Assembly (NCBI GenBank): GCA_937998045.1
Contig: CALKVG010000599.1
Coordinates: 1-23,972, forward strand
DNA: 23,972 bases
Reading direction: 5' to 3'
Source: an uncultured Myxococcales bacterium
GTDB lineage: Bacteria > Myxococcota_A > Polyangia > Polyangiales > Polyangiaceae
Shown: in pieces, positions 1-6,787 of the stretch
Layout of the letters: each line of letters opens with the position of its first letter
How positions within the stretch are numbered: position 1 is the stretch's first letter
Position numbers and translations under genes: made by a program
Notes under the pieces: generated by a model
What the model was told of the DNA's origin: nothing
The model's database searches: none
What the model saw: only the letters and a program-made list of their open reading frames with translations

Positions 1-399
1 CGCCGCCGCGGCGCGGACGGCGGCGTCGTGCGCCGGCTCGAGGTGGCTGTTGACGAAGCACACGTGCGTCCACCCGTCGGCGAGCAGGCGACCGGCGATG
101 GCGCGCAGGAGGGCCGTGAGCGCGTCGGCCGGGACGCCGATCGCGCCGGCGAAGCCCTCGGCGAAATCGGTGACGCCGTAGGGGACGCTGGGGGCGACCC
201 AGGCGCCCACGCCGTCGGCGGCGAGGGCGTCGGCGGCGCGAAGGCTGGCGTGATGGCTGATCAGCGTGTCGGTCGCGAGCGGCAGGTGCGGCCCGTGCGG
301 CTCGACGCTGCCCACCGGGACGAGCACCGCGGTCGGCGGGCTCCCGAGAAGCGATCGCACCTCCTCCGTGGTGAGCTCGCCGAGCAGGCGCGGGCTCAC
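1..399 (-). CDS. Creatininase-family metal-dependent amidohydrolase (3' part outside window)
   Basis: The first 133 codons are present; the gene runs off the left edge. The N-terminal region carries the creatininase signature GSVEPHGPHLPLATDT (about residues 32-47), whose Glu, His and Asp are the usual metal ligands, and a second ligand motif VNSHLEPAH near residue 120. Family members hydrolyse cyclic or linear amide bonds; they include creatininase, MftE of mycofactocin maturation and FAPy deformylase. The exact substrate cannot be read here. The GTG start lies inside the ligase stop codon (GTGA, 4-bp overlap), so the two genes are very likely translationally coupled and co-transcribed. That puts a creatininase homologue in an aryl-CoA pathway operon, where its role is unclear. 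Confidence 0.85.
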   Translation of the reverse strand, partial: MSPRLLGELTTEEVRSLLGSPPTAVLVPVGSVEPHGPHLPLATDTLISHHASLRAADALAADGVGAWVAPSVPYGVTDFAEGFAGAIGVPADALTALLRAIAGRLLADGWTHVCFVNSHLEPAHDAAVRAAAA

Positions 400-2060
400 G
401 CTCGGGGTCCCCTGTCCTGCTCGCGTTCGCGCAGGAGCTTGCGGTCGACCTTGCCGCGGTCGTTCTTGGGCAGGTCATCGACGAACTCGATGGTCCGCGG
501 ATACTTGTGCTTGGCCAGTCGCTCCTTCACGAACTCCTGAAGCTCGGCTGCGAGCTCGCCGCAGGGCTGGCGCCCGCCGCGGAGGACGACGAACGCCTTC
601 GGCTTGACGAGGCCTTCCTCCTCGACGCCGACGACGGCGGCGTGAAGGACCGCGTCGTGGCGCATCAGGCAGTCTTCGACCTCGACCGGCGCGACCCAGA
701 GGCCGCTCACCTTCAAGAGATCGTCCGCCCGGCCGGCGAAGTAGAGGTACCCGTCGGCGTCCAGGCGGAAGAGATCCCCTGTGCGGCACCAGTGCCCGTG
801 GAAGACCCGCCAGCTCTTGTCGCGGTCGAGCCAGTAGCCGTGGCTGACGCTGTCGCCGCGCACCCAGAGCACGCCGATCTCCCCCGGCGGCACCGGCGCC
901 GCACCCGGCCCCTCGGCGTCCTCGGGCAGGACGCGGAGCTCGTAGCCGTCGACGGCCTTGCCCAGCGAGCCAGGCTTCACGTCGCCCGGCCGGTTCGTCG
1001 CGTAGATGTGGAACATCTCCGCCGAACCGATCCCGTCGTACACGTCGCTCCCGAAGCGATCGATCCACCGGCGAAGCAGGGCCTCGGGCAGGGCCTCGCC
1101 GGCCGACAGCGAGAAGCGCACGGTCGCGAGGTCGAGCCCCGGCTTGCCGGCGTCGCGCAGCTCGTGATCGTGGTCGAGCAGCTTGCCGAGCATCGTGGGG
1201 ACGTTGGTCACGATCGTCGGCCGGTAGAGGGCGATGGCGCGGGCGAGCGACTCCGGCGTGGGGCGCTCGCTGAAGAGGCCGACGGTGGCGCCGACGGCGA
1301 ACGGGAAGAGCAGGTTGGTCCCCGTGGCGTAGCCGAAGTAAAGGCGCGGGACGCTCACGGTGGTGTCGTCGCGGTCGTAGCCGACGGTGCGCTTGGCGTA
1401 GACCTCTGTGTTGTAAGCGAAGTCGCGGTGCGAGTGGACGTTCGCCTTCGGCTCGCCGGTCGAGCCGCTCGTGAAGAGCCAGACGGCCGGCTCGTCGCGG
1501 TGCGTGACCGTCGGGGAGCGCATGGGGTCGATCCCCTCGAGCTCGCGCGCCAGGCAGCGGAAGATCCCGTCGCCGATGTCGCAAGGGGCGTCCGGATCCG
1601 GCGCGTCGTCGTCGAGGGCGGTCGCGTCGACCACGCCCCAGACGCGCCGCACCTCGCGGCCGATGACTCCCGCGCGCATCCGGTCGCGCAGCGCGAGCGC
1701 GACGCGCGGCACCGTGACGATGGCCGTGGCCCGCGTGTACTCGAGGAGATACTCGAGGCTCTCGATGGGCGAGTCGGGGTTGCCCATCGCGACGACGCAT
1801 CCGCGCGCGAGCGTGCCGAAGAACGCCCACGCGAACGCGGGCACGTCGGGCAGCACGATGGCCACGCGCTCGCCGCGGCGGACGTCCGCTTCTTCGAGCG
1901 CGGCCGCGAAGGCGCGCGTGCGGCGCGCCACGTCGTCGTAGGTGTAGGCGTGGCGGCCGAAGCGCAGGGCCGTTTTGCCCCCGAGCCCCTCGCGGAGTCG
2001 CTCGAACAGAAAGTAGTCCGCGAGGTTGAACCGGTCGGAGAACCGCGGGGGCTGTGCCAT
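396..2060 (-). CDS. Benzoate-CoA ligase family protein (acyl/aryl-CoA synthetase)
   Basis: A 554-residue ANL-superfamily enzyme expected to activate an aromatic or related carboxylate with ATP and CoA, through an acyl-adenylate. Motifs seen: P-loop TSGSTGEPK (residues 197-205), YDGIGSAEMFHIYATNRPGD (341-360), which has the layout of benzoate-CoA ligases rather than long-chain acyl-CoA synthetases, the WCRTGDL hinge-side motif (424-430), and the C-terminal DRGKVDRKLL with the catalytic Lys at 537. Length fits the family. The ATG at 2060 was chosen because AGGAGG sits 8 bases upstream and the N-terminus matches the family's usual start; a longer open frame upstream lacks such support. Downstream it overlaps the creatininase gene. 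The substrate could be benzoate, 2-aminobenzoate, salicylate or another ring acid. Confidence 0.92.
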   Translation of the reverse strand: MAQPPRFSDRFNLADYFLFERLREGLGGKTALRFGRHAYTYDDVARRTRAFAAALEEADVRRGERVAIVLPDVPAFAWAFFGTLARGCVVAMGNPDSPIESLEYLLEYTRATAIVTVPRVALALRDRMRAGVIGREVRRVWGVVDATALDDDAPDPDAPCDIGDGIFRCLARELEGIDPMRSPTVTHRDEPAVWLFTSGSTGEPKANVHSHRDFAYNTEVYAKRTVGYDRDDTTVSVPRLYFGYATGTNLLFPFAVGATVGLFSERPTPESLARAIALYRPTIVTNVPTMLGKLLDHDHELRDAGKPGLDLATVRFSLSAGEALPEALLRRWIDRFGSDVYDGIGSAEMFHIYATNRPGDVKPGSLGKAVDGYELRVLPEDAEGPGAAPVPPGEIGVLWVRGDSVSHGYWLDRDKSWRVFHGHWCRTGDLFRLDADGYLYFAGRADDLLKVSGLWVAPVEVEDCLMRHDAVLHAAVVGVEEEGLVKPKAFVVLRGGRQPCGELAAELQEFVKERLAKHKYPRTIEFVDDLPKNDRGKVDRKLLREREQDRGPRA

Positions 2061-2091
2061 CGGAGAGCCCTCCTGGCGCGAGCCCCTTCTA

Positions 2092-2105
2092 CTGCTCCGG
2101 AGCAG
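2092..2105. promoter_or_regulatory. Perfect 14-bp palindrome upstream of the ligase gene
   Basis: CTGCTCCGGAGCAG is a perfect inverted repeat 32 bp upstream of the ligase start codon. On the minus strand a TATAGC stretch (about 2112-2117) lies just before it and could be a -10 element, so the palindrome would sit at or just after the transcription start. That is a usual place for a TetR- or MarR-type repressor site. No regulator gene is present in the window, so the partner is unknown. Confidence 0.4.
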
Positions 2106-2176
2106 GGACGCCAAGCGGGCTATAGATGCTGCGGTGCGGCGGTCGCGATCGGTCTGCCCGCCGGACGGCGCGGACG

Positions 2177-2201
2177 CGTGCTCATCCGGGACGTCGACCG
2201 A
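2177..2201 (-). pseudogene. Short remnant matching the 3' end of the flavin oxidoreductase gene
   Basis: Positions 2177-2201 match 20713-20737 at 23 of 25 bases, on the same strand. Read on the minus strand the match encodes SVDVPDEHAS, against SVDIPDEHVS near the C-terminus of the reductase (residues 471-480). Similarity fades quickly on both sides. It lies about 115 bp upstream of the ligase start, where the end of an upstream operon gene would be expected. Confidence 0.5.
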
Positions 2202-2291
2202 GCGCGACTTCGCGCAACTCCGGAGCATCGGCGGAGCGCACGGCGCAGCCGAGGCCGCGTTCGGTGGCGCGTCAGAACTTGTCGCGCCTCC

Positions 2292-2393
2292 CGAAGCCGT
2301 CGTCAGAACCGGCAACGGCGAAAAGAACCGCTTCGTGAGGACCAGGAACGCGAGCGGAATCGCGAGCAGCGCATACGCGATTGCGCCGGCCAT
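2292..2393 (-). pseudogene. Internally deleted copy of the ICMT-family methyltransferase gene
   Basis: About 85 bp here (2308-2393) are nearly identical to the 5' end of the intact gene at 16163-16588, including the start codon and the first roughly 27 codons (MAGAIAYALLAIPLAFLVLT). The sequence just beyond, 2292-2308, instead matches the 3' end and stop region of the intact gene (about 16149-16169). The copy has therefore lost about 335 bp from its middle, at a join with only a 2-base shared AC. Since 335 is not a multiple of three, the frame is broken. The close identity implies a recent duplication. Confidence 0.7.
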
Positions 2394-2669
2394 GGTGGCG
2401 GACGTGGCACGCCAGTCACGGCGCCGGTCGGCGAGCGGCATCGGAGCTGCTCTTGCATGTCCGTGGCGTCGGAATCCTCCTCGGGGGAACCGCGTAGCCG
2501 CCGTATTTTCCGGGACGGCCTCCGCCCGTCGGCCGGCCGATGGAAACGTCGAGACCTCCCGTTCACGTCCACCGGGACACCGGCGCCTGCCTGTCCCCGA
2601 GACCACCAGAACGGCGCTCGAGAGAAGGAGGTGCACCGCTCGTGGTCTCATCCTTGCTCCAAGACAATC

Positions 2670-3170
2670 ATGGCCAAGGGTAAGACCGGGATGAGCGGGT
2701 GGAGAATCGCCCTCACCATCGTCGGCGCGATGCTTGGACTCCTCCTATTTGGAGCCGGAGGATGCCACATCGGCGGCGACTGCAGCTGTCCCGCGCCCGA
2801 ACAGCTCGCCACCATTGAGTTAGGATGCGTACCCACCGAGCCACCGGTGGTGAAGACGACGGGGCCTTGCTCCGTTTGCCCCAACGTGCTGCCGAACGGC
2901 ATGATCCCTGAAGGAAGCCACTGCGGAGTTCCCGACAATGCCGCCTATATCGTTGTGATCGCCAACGGCGCGGGCACCTGCCACGTAGAATTGACCTTTG
3001 CGAATGGCGCCGCGTCGTCGGTCGATGTGGACATCGTGTCCGGACAGATCGCAGCATGCTGCGGGGGGGGAGAGGCTTTCCACCCCGTCACCGCAGACGG
3101 CAGCTACTACAATCCGACCGTCCGAGATCCCACCTGCGGCGCCGGGCAAGACGCGGCGCCTTCGGACTAA
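2670..3170 (+). CDS. Small Cys-rich putative lipoprotein, unknown function
   Basis: A 166-residue protein with an N-terminal hydrophobic segment (about residues 8-28, WRIALTIVGAMLGLLLFGAG) followed at once by Cys, so probably a signal peptide with a weak lipobox (GAGGC). The exported part has about a dozen Cys residues, several in pairs or CxC groups (DCSC, CSVC, ACC), suggesting a disulfide-stabilised envelope or outer-surface domain. No family was recognised. The start is uncertain: ATG 2670 has no clear ribosome-binding site, while ATG 2691 has AAGGG upstream at useful distance and still gives a full signal peptide. The gene stands alone between a methyltransferase remnant and a structured intergenic stretch. 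Confidence 0.65.
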   Translation: MAKGKTGMSGWRIALTIVGAMLGLLLFGAGGCHIGGDCSCPAPEQLATIELGCVPTEPPVVKTTGPCSVCPNVLPNGMIPEGSHCGVPDNAAYIVVIANGAGTCHVELTFANGAASSVDVDIVSGQIAACCGGGEAFHPVTADGSYYNPTVRDPTCGAGQDAAPSD

Positions 3171-3486
3171 GCGCACCGGCGTTTGCGACGGCGGCACACC
3201 CCGACGACTTTGGGGAGCCTTGCTTGCTTTGGCCCCCATACGCGTGAGGCGGCGAACGCCGGGCGGCTCGGAAGAGCTGGGAAGGGTCGAAGAGGGTGAA
3301 GGCTTTGTCGAGACCCTCTCGCCGCGGGGAAACCTCCGAATGGCGAGAGCGGAAGTCCGGCACGTACAAGGTGGGTGCCCGCGCGTAGCCCGATCCCGCG
3401 TTGCGCGCGCGAGTTGCTCATGGTGGAAGCGACCAGACTCAGGTCGCTTTCGTGGGGGTCGTTCGGCTACGTTGTGAGATCCGGCG
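3171..3486. other. 316-bp intergenic stretch rich in inverted repeats
   Basis: No convincing gene. It has an outer GCCGG/CCGGC pair (3258-3262 with 3357-3361) enclosing two mutually exclusive stems: AGAGGGT (3291-3297) with ACCCTCT (3313-3319), and CTCTCGCC (3316-3323) with GGCGAGAG (3342-3349). A terminator-like hairpin follows at 3427-3449. The arrangement could be a structured leader RNA for the gene at 3487, but no known riboswitch consensus was recognised. Confidence 0.3.
3427..3449 (+). terminator. Terminator-like hairpin
   Basis: AAGCGACC pairs perfectly with GGTCGCTT across a 7-base loop, with only a short T run at its end. It could end transcription from the lipoprotein gene or act as an attenuator ahead of the gene at 3487. 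Confidence 0.35.
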
Positions 3487-4152
3487 ATGTCGGACGACCT
3501 GTTCCGCGACCCGTTCGTCCTCAAGGTGATCCGGGCAACGCTCGTGTCCCAGGGAATGCGCGACGAGCGCCTCGAGGAAGCCGTCGACAAGGTGGTGCGT
3601 GCGTGCGCCGAGCGCGTCCGCCGCAGCGGCCGACCTCCCGCGGACGTTGGGCAAGCGACGGCCTTGGCCCTGACAATCGTCAACGCGGCGGCCGGGCGCG
3701 CGCGCGCCCGGCCCGACGCAGCCAGCGTGCCGCCGCCGGCACCCTGGACAGAGAGCGACATAACGCCGCCCGCACCCCGGACGGAAAGCAAGGCCCCGCC
3801 GGCACCGGCCCACGAGGAGCGCTCGAACGTTCGGGAGAAGGCGCCGCCCACGGGGCGGGCCACCCTCTACTGGACCGCCGCGGGCCTCGCGGCGACGCTC
3901 GCGGCGCTGGCCGCGGGAACCGTCCTGTCCCTGCGCCCACGCGGCGGCGAGGTACAACCCGCCAGGGCTGCAAGCGAGAACGTCGCGCCCGTCGCGCCCG
4001 ACCACAAAGCAAAAGCGGAGAACAGCGGCGCGGCGACCGCGCGGGAGGCGCCGACCGCGGGCGGCCCAGCGACCGAGGCGAACGACAGCGGAGAAATCGA
4101 CGGAGGACAGGTCGCTCAGCCTGACGCTTCCGCGTTGCCAGACGGCGAGTGA
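3487..4152 (+). CDS. Single-TM hypothetical protein with helical N-terminal domain
   Basis: A 221-residue protein. Residues 1-75 are predicted helical and have the feel of a worn ECF-sigma region 2 (a DPFVLKVIRATLVSQGM start and an RLEEAVDKVV segment), but without clear promoter-binding features. A Pro/Ala-rich linker (about 76-125) leads to one transmembrane helix (about 128-148, YWTAAGLAATLAALAAGTVL), then an acidic, disordered Ala/Glu/Asp-rich tail. The layout recalls the membrane partners of myxobacterial ECF sigma factors, such as the protein at 20044. No function can be assigned. The ATG follows the upstream hairpin by about 37 bases; no strong ribosome-binding site is visible. Confidence 0.6.
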   Translation: MSDDLFRDPFVLKVIRATLVSQGMRDERLEEAVDKVVRACAERVRRSGRPPADVGQATALALTIVNAAAGRARARPDAASVPPPAPWTESDITPPAPRTESKAPPAPAHEERSNVREKAPPTGRATLYWTAAGLAATLAALAAGTVLSLRPRGGEVQPARAASENVAPVAPDHKAKAENSGAATAREAPTAGGPATEANDSGEIDGGQVAQPDASALPDGE

Positions 4153-4166
4153 CTCGGTGCGCGCCG

Positions 4167-4185
4167 GCGGATGGCTCCGCTCTTT
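4167..4185 (+). terminator. Possible weak terminator
   Basis: GCGGA-TGGC-TCCGC followed by TCTTT, 15 bp after the stop codon of the gene at 3487. The stem is short, so this is only a candidate. Confidence 0.25.
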
Positions 4186-4194
4186 CGAAAACGA

Positions 4195-4312
4195 CTCAGA
4201 GGGGCCACGCGCCCGGTACCGTACGCAAGGCGGATCTCGGCGACGGCCATCATCTGCCTTACACCAGCCGATGCGACTGGGCTCCGGTCAATGCGTGTCT
4301 TGGCGCCGCGGC
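4195..4312 (-). pseudogene. Inverted, internally deleted remnant of the secreted-protein gene at 9130
   Basis: The reverse complement matches two separate parts of the intact gene: about 9629-9657 and 9802-9889. The two parts are joined at CGGA (4283-4286), a 4-base motif present at both corresponding places in the intact gene (9654-9657 and 9802-9805). The remnant has thus lost 148 bp, which breaks the frame. The second part encodes RQMMAVAEIRLAYGTGRVAP, one residue different from the intact protein. It lies in the opposite orientation to its parent gene. Confidence 0.7.
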
Positions 4313-5149
4313 TTCGTCCAGCCCGATCGCGATCCACGCGTGTTGGTTGAGCGCCGGCTAAATCACTGTGATCGTGCGCGAGGATCACTTGGATCCGTGT
4401 CGGTCCTGGTTCGCTCGTCTCCAAGGGCGTGAGTATCGAAAAGTGCCTAGCTTTGCCGAAAGATCATTCTTCTTTCGTCGAAGTTGCCGACGCAGCCAGC
4501 CGTCCCCGGCGCGACCCCGTCGCCCCGGCCGTCCCGCGCGCTCGAGGGCTTACTCGAGGGATCGGTTGCAGCCCCATTGGCTGCAACTCCACCGGCTCGC
4601 GATCACGCGGTCGCGTGTCGCGGCGCGGCGGGCGCTAAGGTGGTGGATGGCGACGGCCTACCTCGGCGCGCGAGGCGCGGAGTGGGCACGTGGACCGAGC
4701 TACGCAGAGCTCGCACGAGGTGACTGTAGTGACGAGCATTGGGAGAAGTGTCCAGACCGCCTCGTTGTGGGCGTCCGCTCGTCGTCTCAGAAGCCGGCAC
4801 GATCGTGCGTCGTCGACTTTTCTGGCGCTCCGTGCGGCATCGAGCGCACCGCACGCCGCGTCGTCGTGGGCTCGGACGAGGACCGTGAGCTTGTCGTCGA
4901 CGCCATTCCCGCAATCGCCCCATAGCCCCGTGGAACCTTCCGACGGGCGCCGAGCGCGACCTTCTCCTTGGGCACACCGGCACGAGCTACGACGACGAGG
5001 CCCTGTCCGCGTGGATCGCTCGTTCGAGCCGACGGCCTGCTCGCCCGCGGGATGTCGCGGGTCGCATGTAGGCGCGTCGCTCGGCGCTATGGTGCACTGT
5101 GCCAGGTTCGTCCATGGGCAGCCGGTCGTTCGTTCTTTTTCCGAAGGAT
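4313..5149. other. Gene-poor stretch of about 840 bp
   Basis: Several frames are open but none shows a recognisable protein, a consistent codon pattern or a ribosome-binding site. Features seen: an 11-bp palindrome ATCACTGTGAT (4362-4372), a perfect 9-bp-arm hairpin (4565-4587), and a short open stretch ending at 5071 (it contains LLLGHTGTSYDDEALSAW) that looks like the tail of a decayed gene. Base composition is slightly less GC-rich around 4360-4490. The right end is the presumed promoter region of the kelch lipoprotein. Confidence 0.4.
4565..4587. other. Perfect 9-bp inverted repeat
   Basis: GTTGCAGCC and GGCTGCAAC are separated by CCATT. There is no T run, so a terminator is not clearly indicated; it could be a protein-binding site or an RNA hairpin. 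Confidence 0.3.
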
Positions 5150-6772
5150 ATGAGTTCGAGGATGGCGTCGGGCACGCTTCGTCAAACGGTTTGGGGGGGC
5201 CTCGCGGGTCTTGCCTCGATGACGGCGTGCGGCGACGTCTCGCTCTCCGAACGTCCGTGCCCGTGCGTTGCGGACTACGTCTGTTGTCGGAGCACCAACG
5301 TCTGCGTCCCTGCGTCCGAGCCCGGGGCCTGCCCCTCGAGCGATGGGTCGCCGAACGAGAGCGACGCCGTCGCTTCCGACACCGGGATGCCGACGGAAGG
5401 CGACGCGTTCGAGGGCGACGGGGGCAGTACTGGACTGGACGCCGCAGCGGTTCCAGATGTTTGGGTGGCCGATACCGCCTTGCCCGACGCCCCTAACGAC
5501 GGCGGCGGTTCCTCGGACGATGGCGAAGGGGGCGGGCTCGCGCCGGACGGCTCCGTGGGCGGGCTTACGCCGGACGGCTCCATGGGCGGGCTTACGCCGG
5601 ACGGCTCCATGGGCGGGCTTACGCCCGACGGCTCCATGGGCGGGCTCGCGCCCGACGGCTCCACGGACGCATGGCCATGTTCCGGGCAGGGACTGGGGCA
5701 CTCGGGCACTTGGTATCCTCTGGCGCCGTCTCCGCTTTGGTCGCGGAACGGAGCCCAGATGCTCTGGACCGAGGACTTGTCGGACCCGACGCATGACGGA
5801 TTGCCGGACGCGACGGGCAATGGAGCGATGTTCGTCTGGGGGGGAATGTCCCCCGACGGCCGCACGCTCTACGACGACGGCGCCCTCTACAACCCGCGCA
5901 CCGACGAATGGGCTCGTATCGAGTCCGATGGCGGACCTCCCGCCGTGGCCGGCGCGGTGGCCGTCTGGACGGGACGGAAGGTGGTGGTCTTCGGGACGAC
6001 CGTCAACGCGCAAACGGTCTTCTACACATACGACGTGCCGGCGACCACTTGGTCGGTGGGCGCCGCCCCGCCCTTCCAGTACTTCACCGGCGGCACCAAT
6101 TTCGCGGCCTGGACCGGCAGCAAGATGCTGACGTTCACTGTGGGTCAAGGCGCCTCGTACGACCCTGCGAGCGACTCGTGGTCGACCATGAACACGACCG
6201 GTGCCGCGTGCGCGCAGCAGGGGACTGCGGTCTGGACGGGATCGCTCTGGATCCTTTGGGGCGGGGACGCCTGCATGAACAGCGAGATCGTCGTCGACAC
6301 AGGCGCTGCCTACGATCCTTCGAATGACACGTGGACGCCGATCCCGGTGCAGGGCGCACCGTCCGCGCGCCGGAGTCACACGGCCGTCTGGACGGGCAGC
6401 GAAATGATCATCTGGGGAGGTACGGACATGACCGGGCAGATTCTCTCCGATGGCGGCGCCTACGACCCGGCGACCCATTCGTGGCGCACAATCACCGAGC
6501 CGCCTGGCCTGGCCCAGACGGTCTCGCCTACCGCCGTCGGGATCCCGGGCCAGATGCTGCTCTGGAGCGGCTACAGCGATCCGAGCGGGCAGCTTACCCC
6601 CCAGGGCAGCCAATACGATGCGTGCGGGCGCGCATGGTGGCGAATGCCCACGACCAACCAGCCTTCGCTCCGGCCCAACCCTTCGTCGGTGTGGACGGGC
6701 GTGGAGATGATCGTCTGGGGTGGTGGCGAGCCCTCGGAGATCGCCGGTACGGGGGCTCGGTACGTGCCGTAG
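5150..6772 (+). CDS. Kelch-repeat beta-propeller lipoprotein
   Basis: A secreted protein of about 540 residues. The signal peptide ends LASMTAC, a lipoprotein-type site with Cys near residue 27. A small Cys-rich segment follows (PCPCVADYVCC), then an Asp/Gly/Ser-rich spacer that includes five GGLxPDGSx units. The C-terminal two thirds form a kelch-like propeller: the blade motif xVWTGxxMIxWGG recurs five times (AVWTGRKVVVFG, AAWTGSKMLTF, AVWTGSLWILWGG, AVWTGSEMIIWGG, SVWTGVEMIVWGG), with YDPxxxxW segments between blades. Propellers of this type bind ligands or carbohydrates; no catalytic residues were identified. The start is uncertain: ATG codons at 5114, 5150 and 5162 are in frame. GAAGGA at 5143-5148 is too close to 5150 and somewhat far from 5162. 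Confidence 0.85.
   Translation: MSSRMASGTLRQTVWGGLAGLASMTACGDVSLSERPCPCVADYVCCRSTNVCVPASEPGACPSSDGSPNESDAVASDTGMPTEGDAFEGDGGSTGLDAAAVPDVWVADTALPDAPNDGGGSSDDGEGGGLAPDGSVGGLTPDGSMGGLTPDGSMGGLTPDGSMGGLAPDGSTDAWPCSGQGLGHSGTWYPLAPSPLWSRNGAQMLWTEDLSDPTHDGLPDATGNGAMFVWGGMSPDGRTLYDDGALYNPRTDEWARIESDGGPPAVAGAVAVWTGRKVVVFGTTVNAQTVFYTYDVPATTWSVGAAPPFQYFTGGTNFAAWTGSKMLTFTVGQGASYDPASDSWSTMNTTGAACAQQGTAVWTGSLWILWGGDACMNSEIVVDTGAAYDPSNDTWTPIPVQGAPSARRSHTAVWTGSEMIIWGGTDMTGQILSDGGAYDPATHSWRTITEPPGLAQTVSPTAVGIPGQMLLWSGYSDPSGQLTPQGSQYDACGRAWWRMPTTNQPSLRPNPSSVWTGVEMIVWGGGEPSEIAGTGARYVP
5531..5665 (+). repeat. Five tandem 27-bp repeats inside the kelch lipoprotein gene
   Basis: Five head-to-tail copies of a 27-bp unit starting GGCGGGCT; the second and third are identical and the others differ by a few bases. 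Each copy encodes nine residues (GGLTPDGSM and close variants). The length keeps the reading frame, so copy number can change without breaking the protein. It lies in the flexible spacer between the lipid anchor and the propeller. Confidence 0.95.
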
Positions 6773-6787
6773 CGGGAAAAGAGCGGC

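Larger units (their letters stand above)
2061..2669. other. 609-bp gene-free stretch holding promoter-like DNA and two gene remnants
   Basis: No intact gene. From left to right it holds the ligase ribosome-binding site and palindrome, a short match to the 3' end of the reductase gene (2177-2201), an ICMT remnant (2292-2393), then about 270 bp with nothing recognisable before the Cys-rich lipoprotein. A strong AAGGAGG occurs near 2624-2630 but is about 40 bases from the next in-frame ATG, so it does not clearly serve that gene. Confidence 0.6.

Noticed and set aside
2061..2651. N-terminal extension of the ligase to about 750 residues
   Set aside because: The extension is translated remnant DNA; the ATG at 2060 has AGGAGG upstream and gives the normal family length.
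507..2669. Extension of the Cys-rich lipoprotein upstream as one long plus-strand protein
   Set aside because: The upstream part is antisense to the benzoate-CoA-ligase-type gene; the signal peptide marks the true N-terminus near 2670-2691.
3240..3370. Known structured RNA such as RNase P, tmRNA or a group II intron piece
   Set aside because: Stems are present, but none of the conserved sequence landmarks of those RNAs could be found.
4368..4925. 185-codon plus-strand open frame
   Set aside because: No ribosome-binding site, no recognisable protein, no consistent third-position GC, and other frames are equally open.
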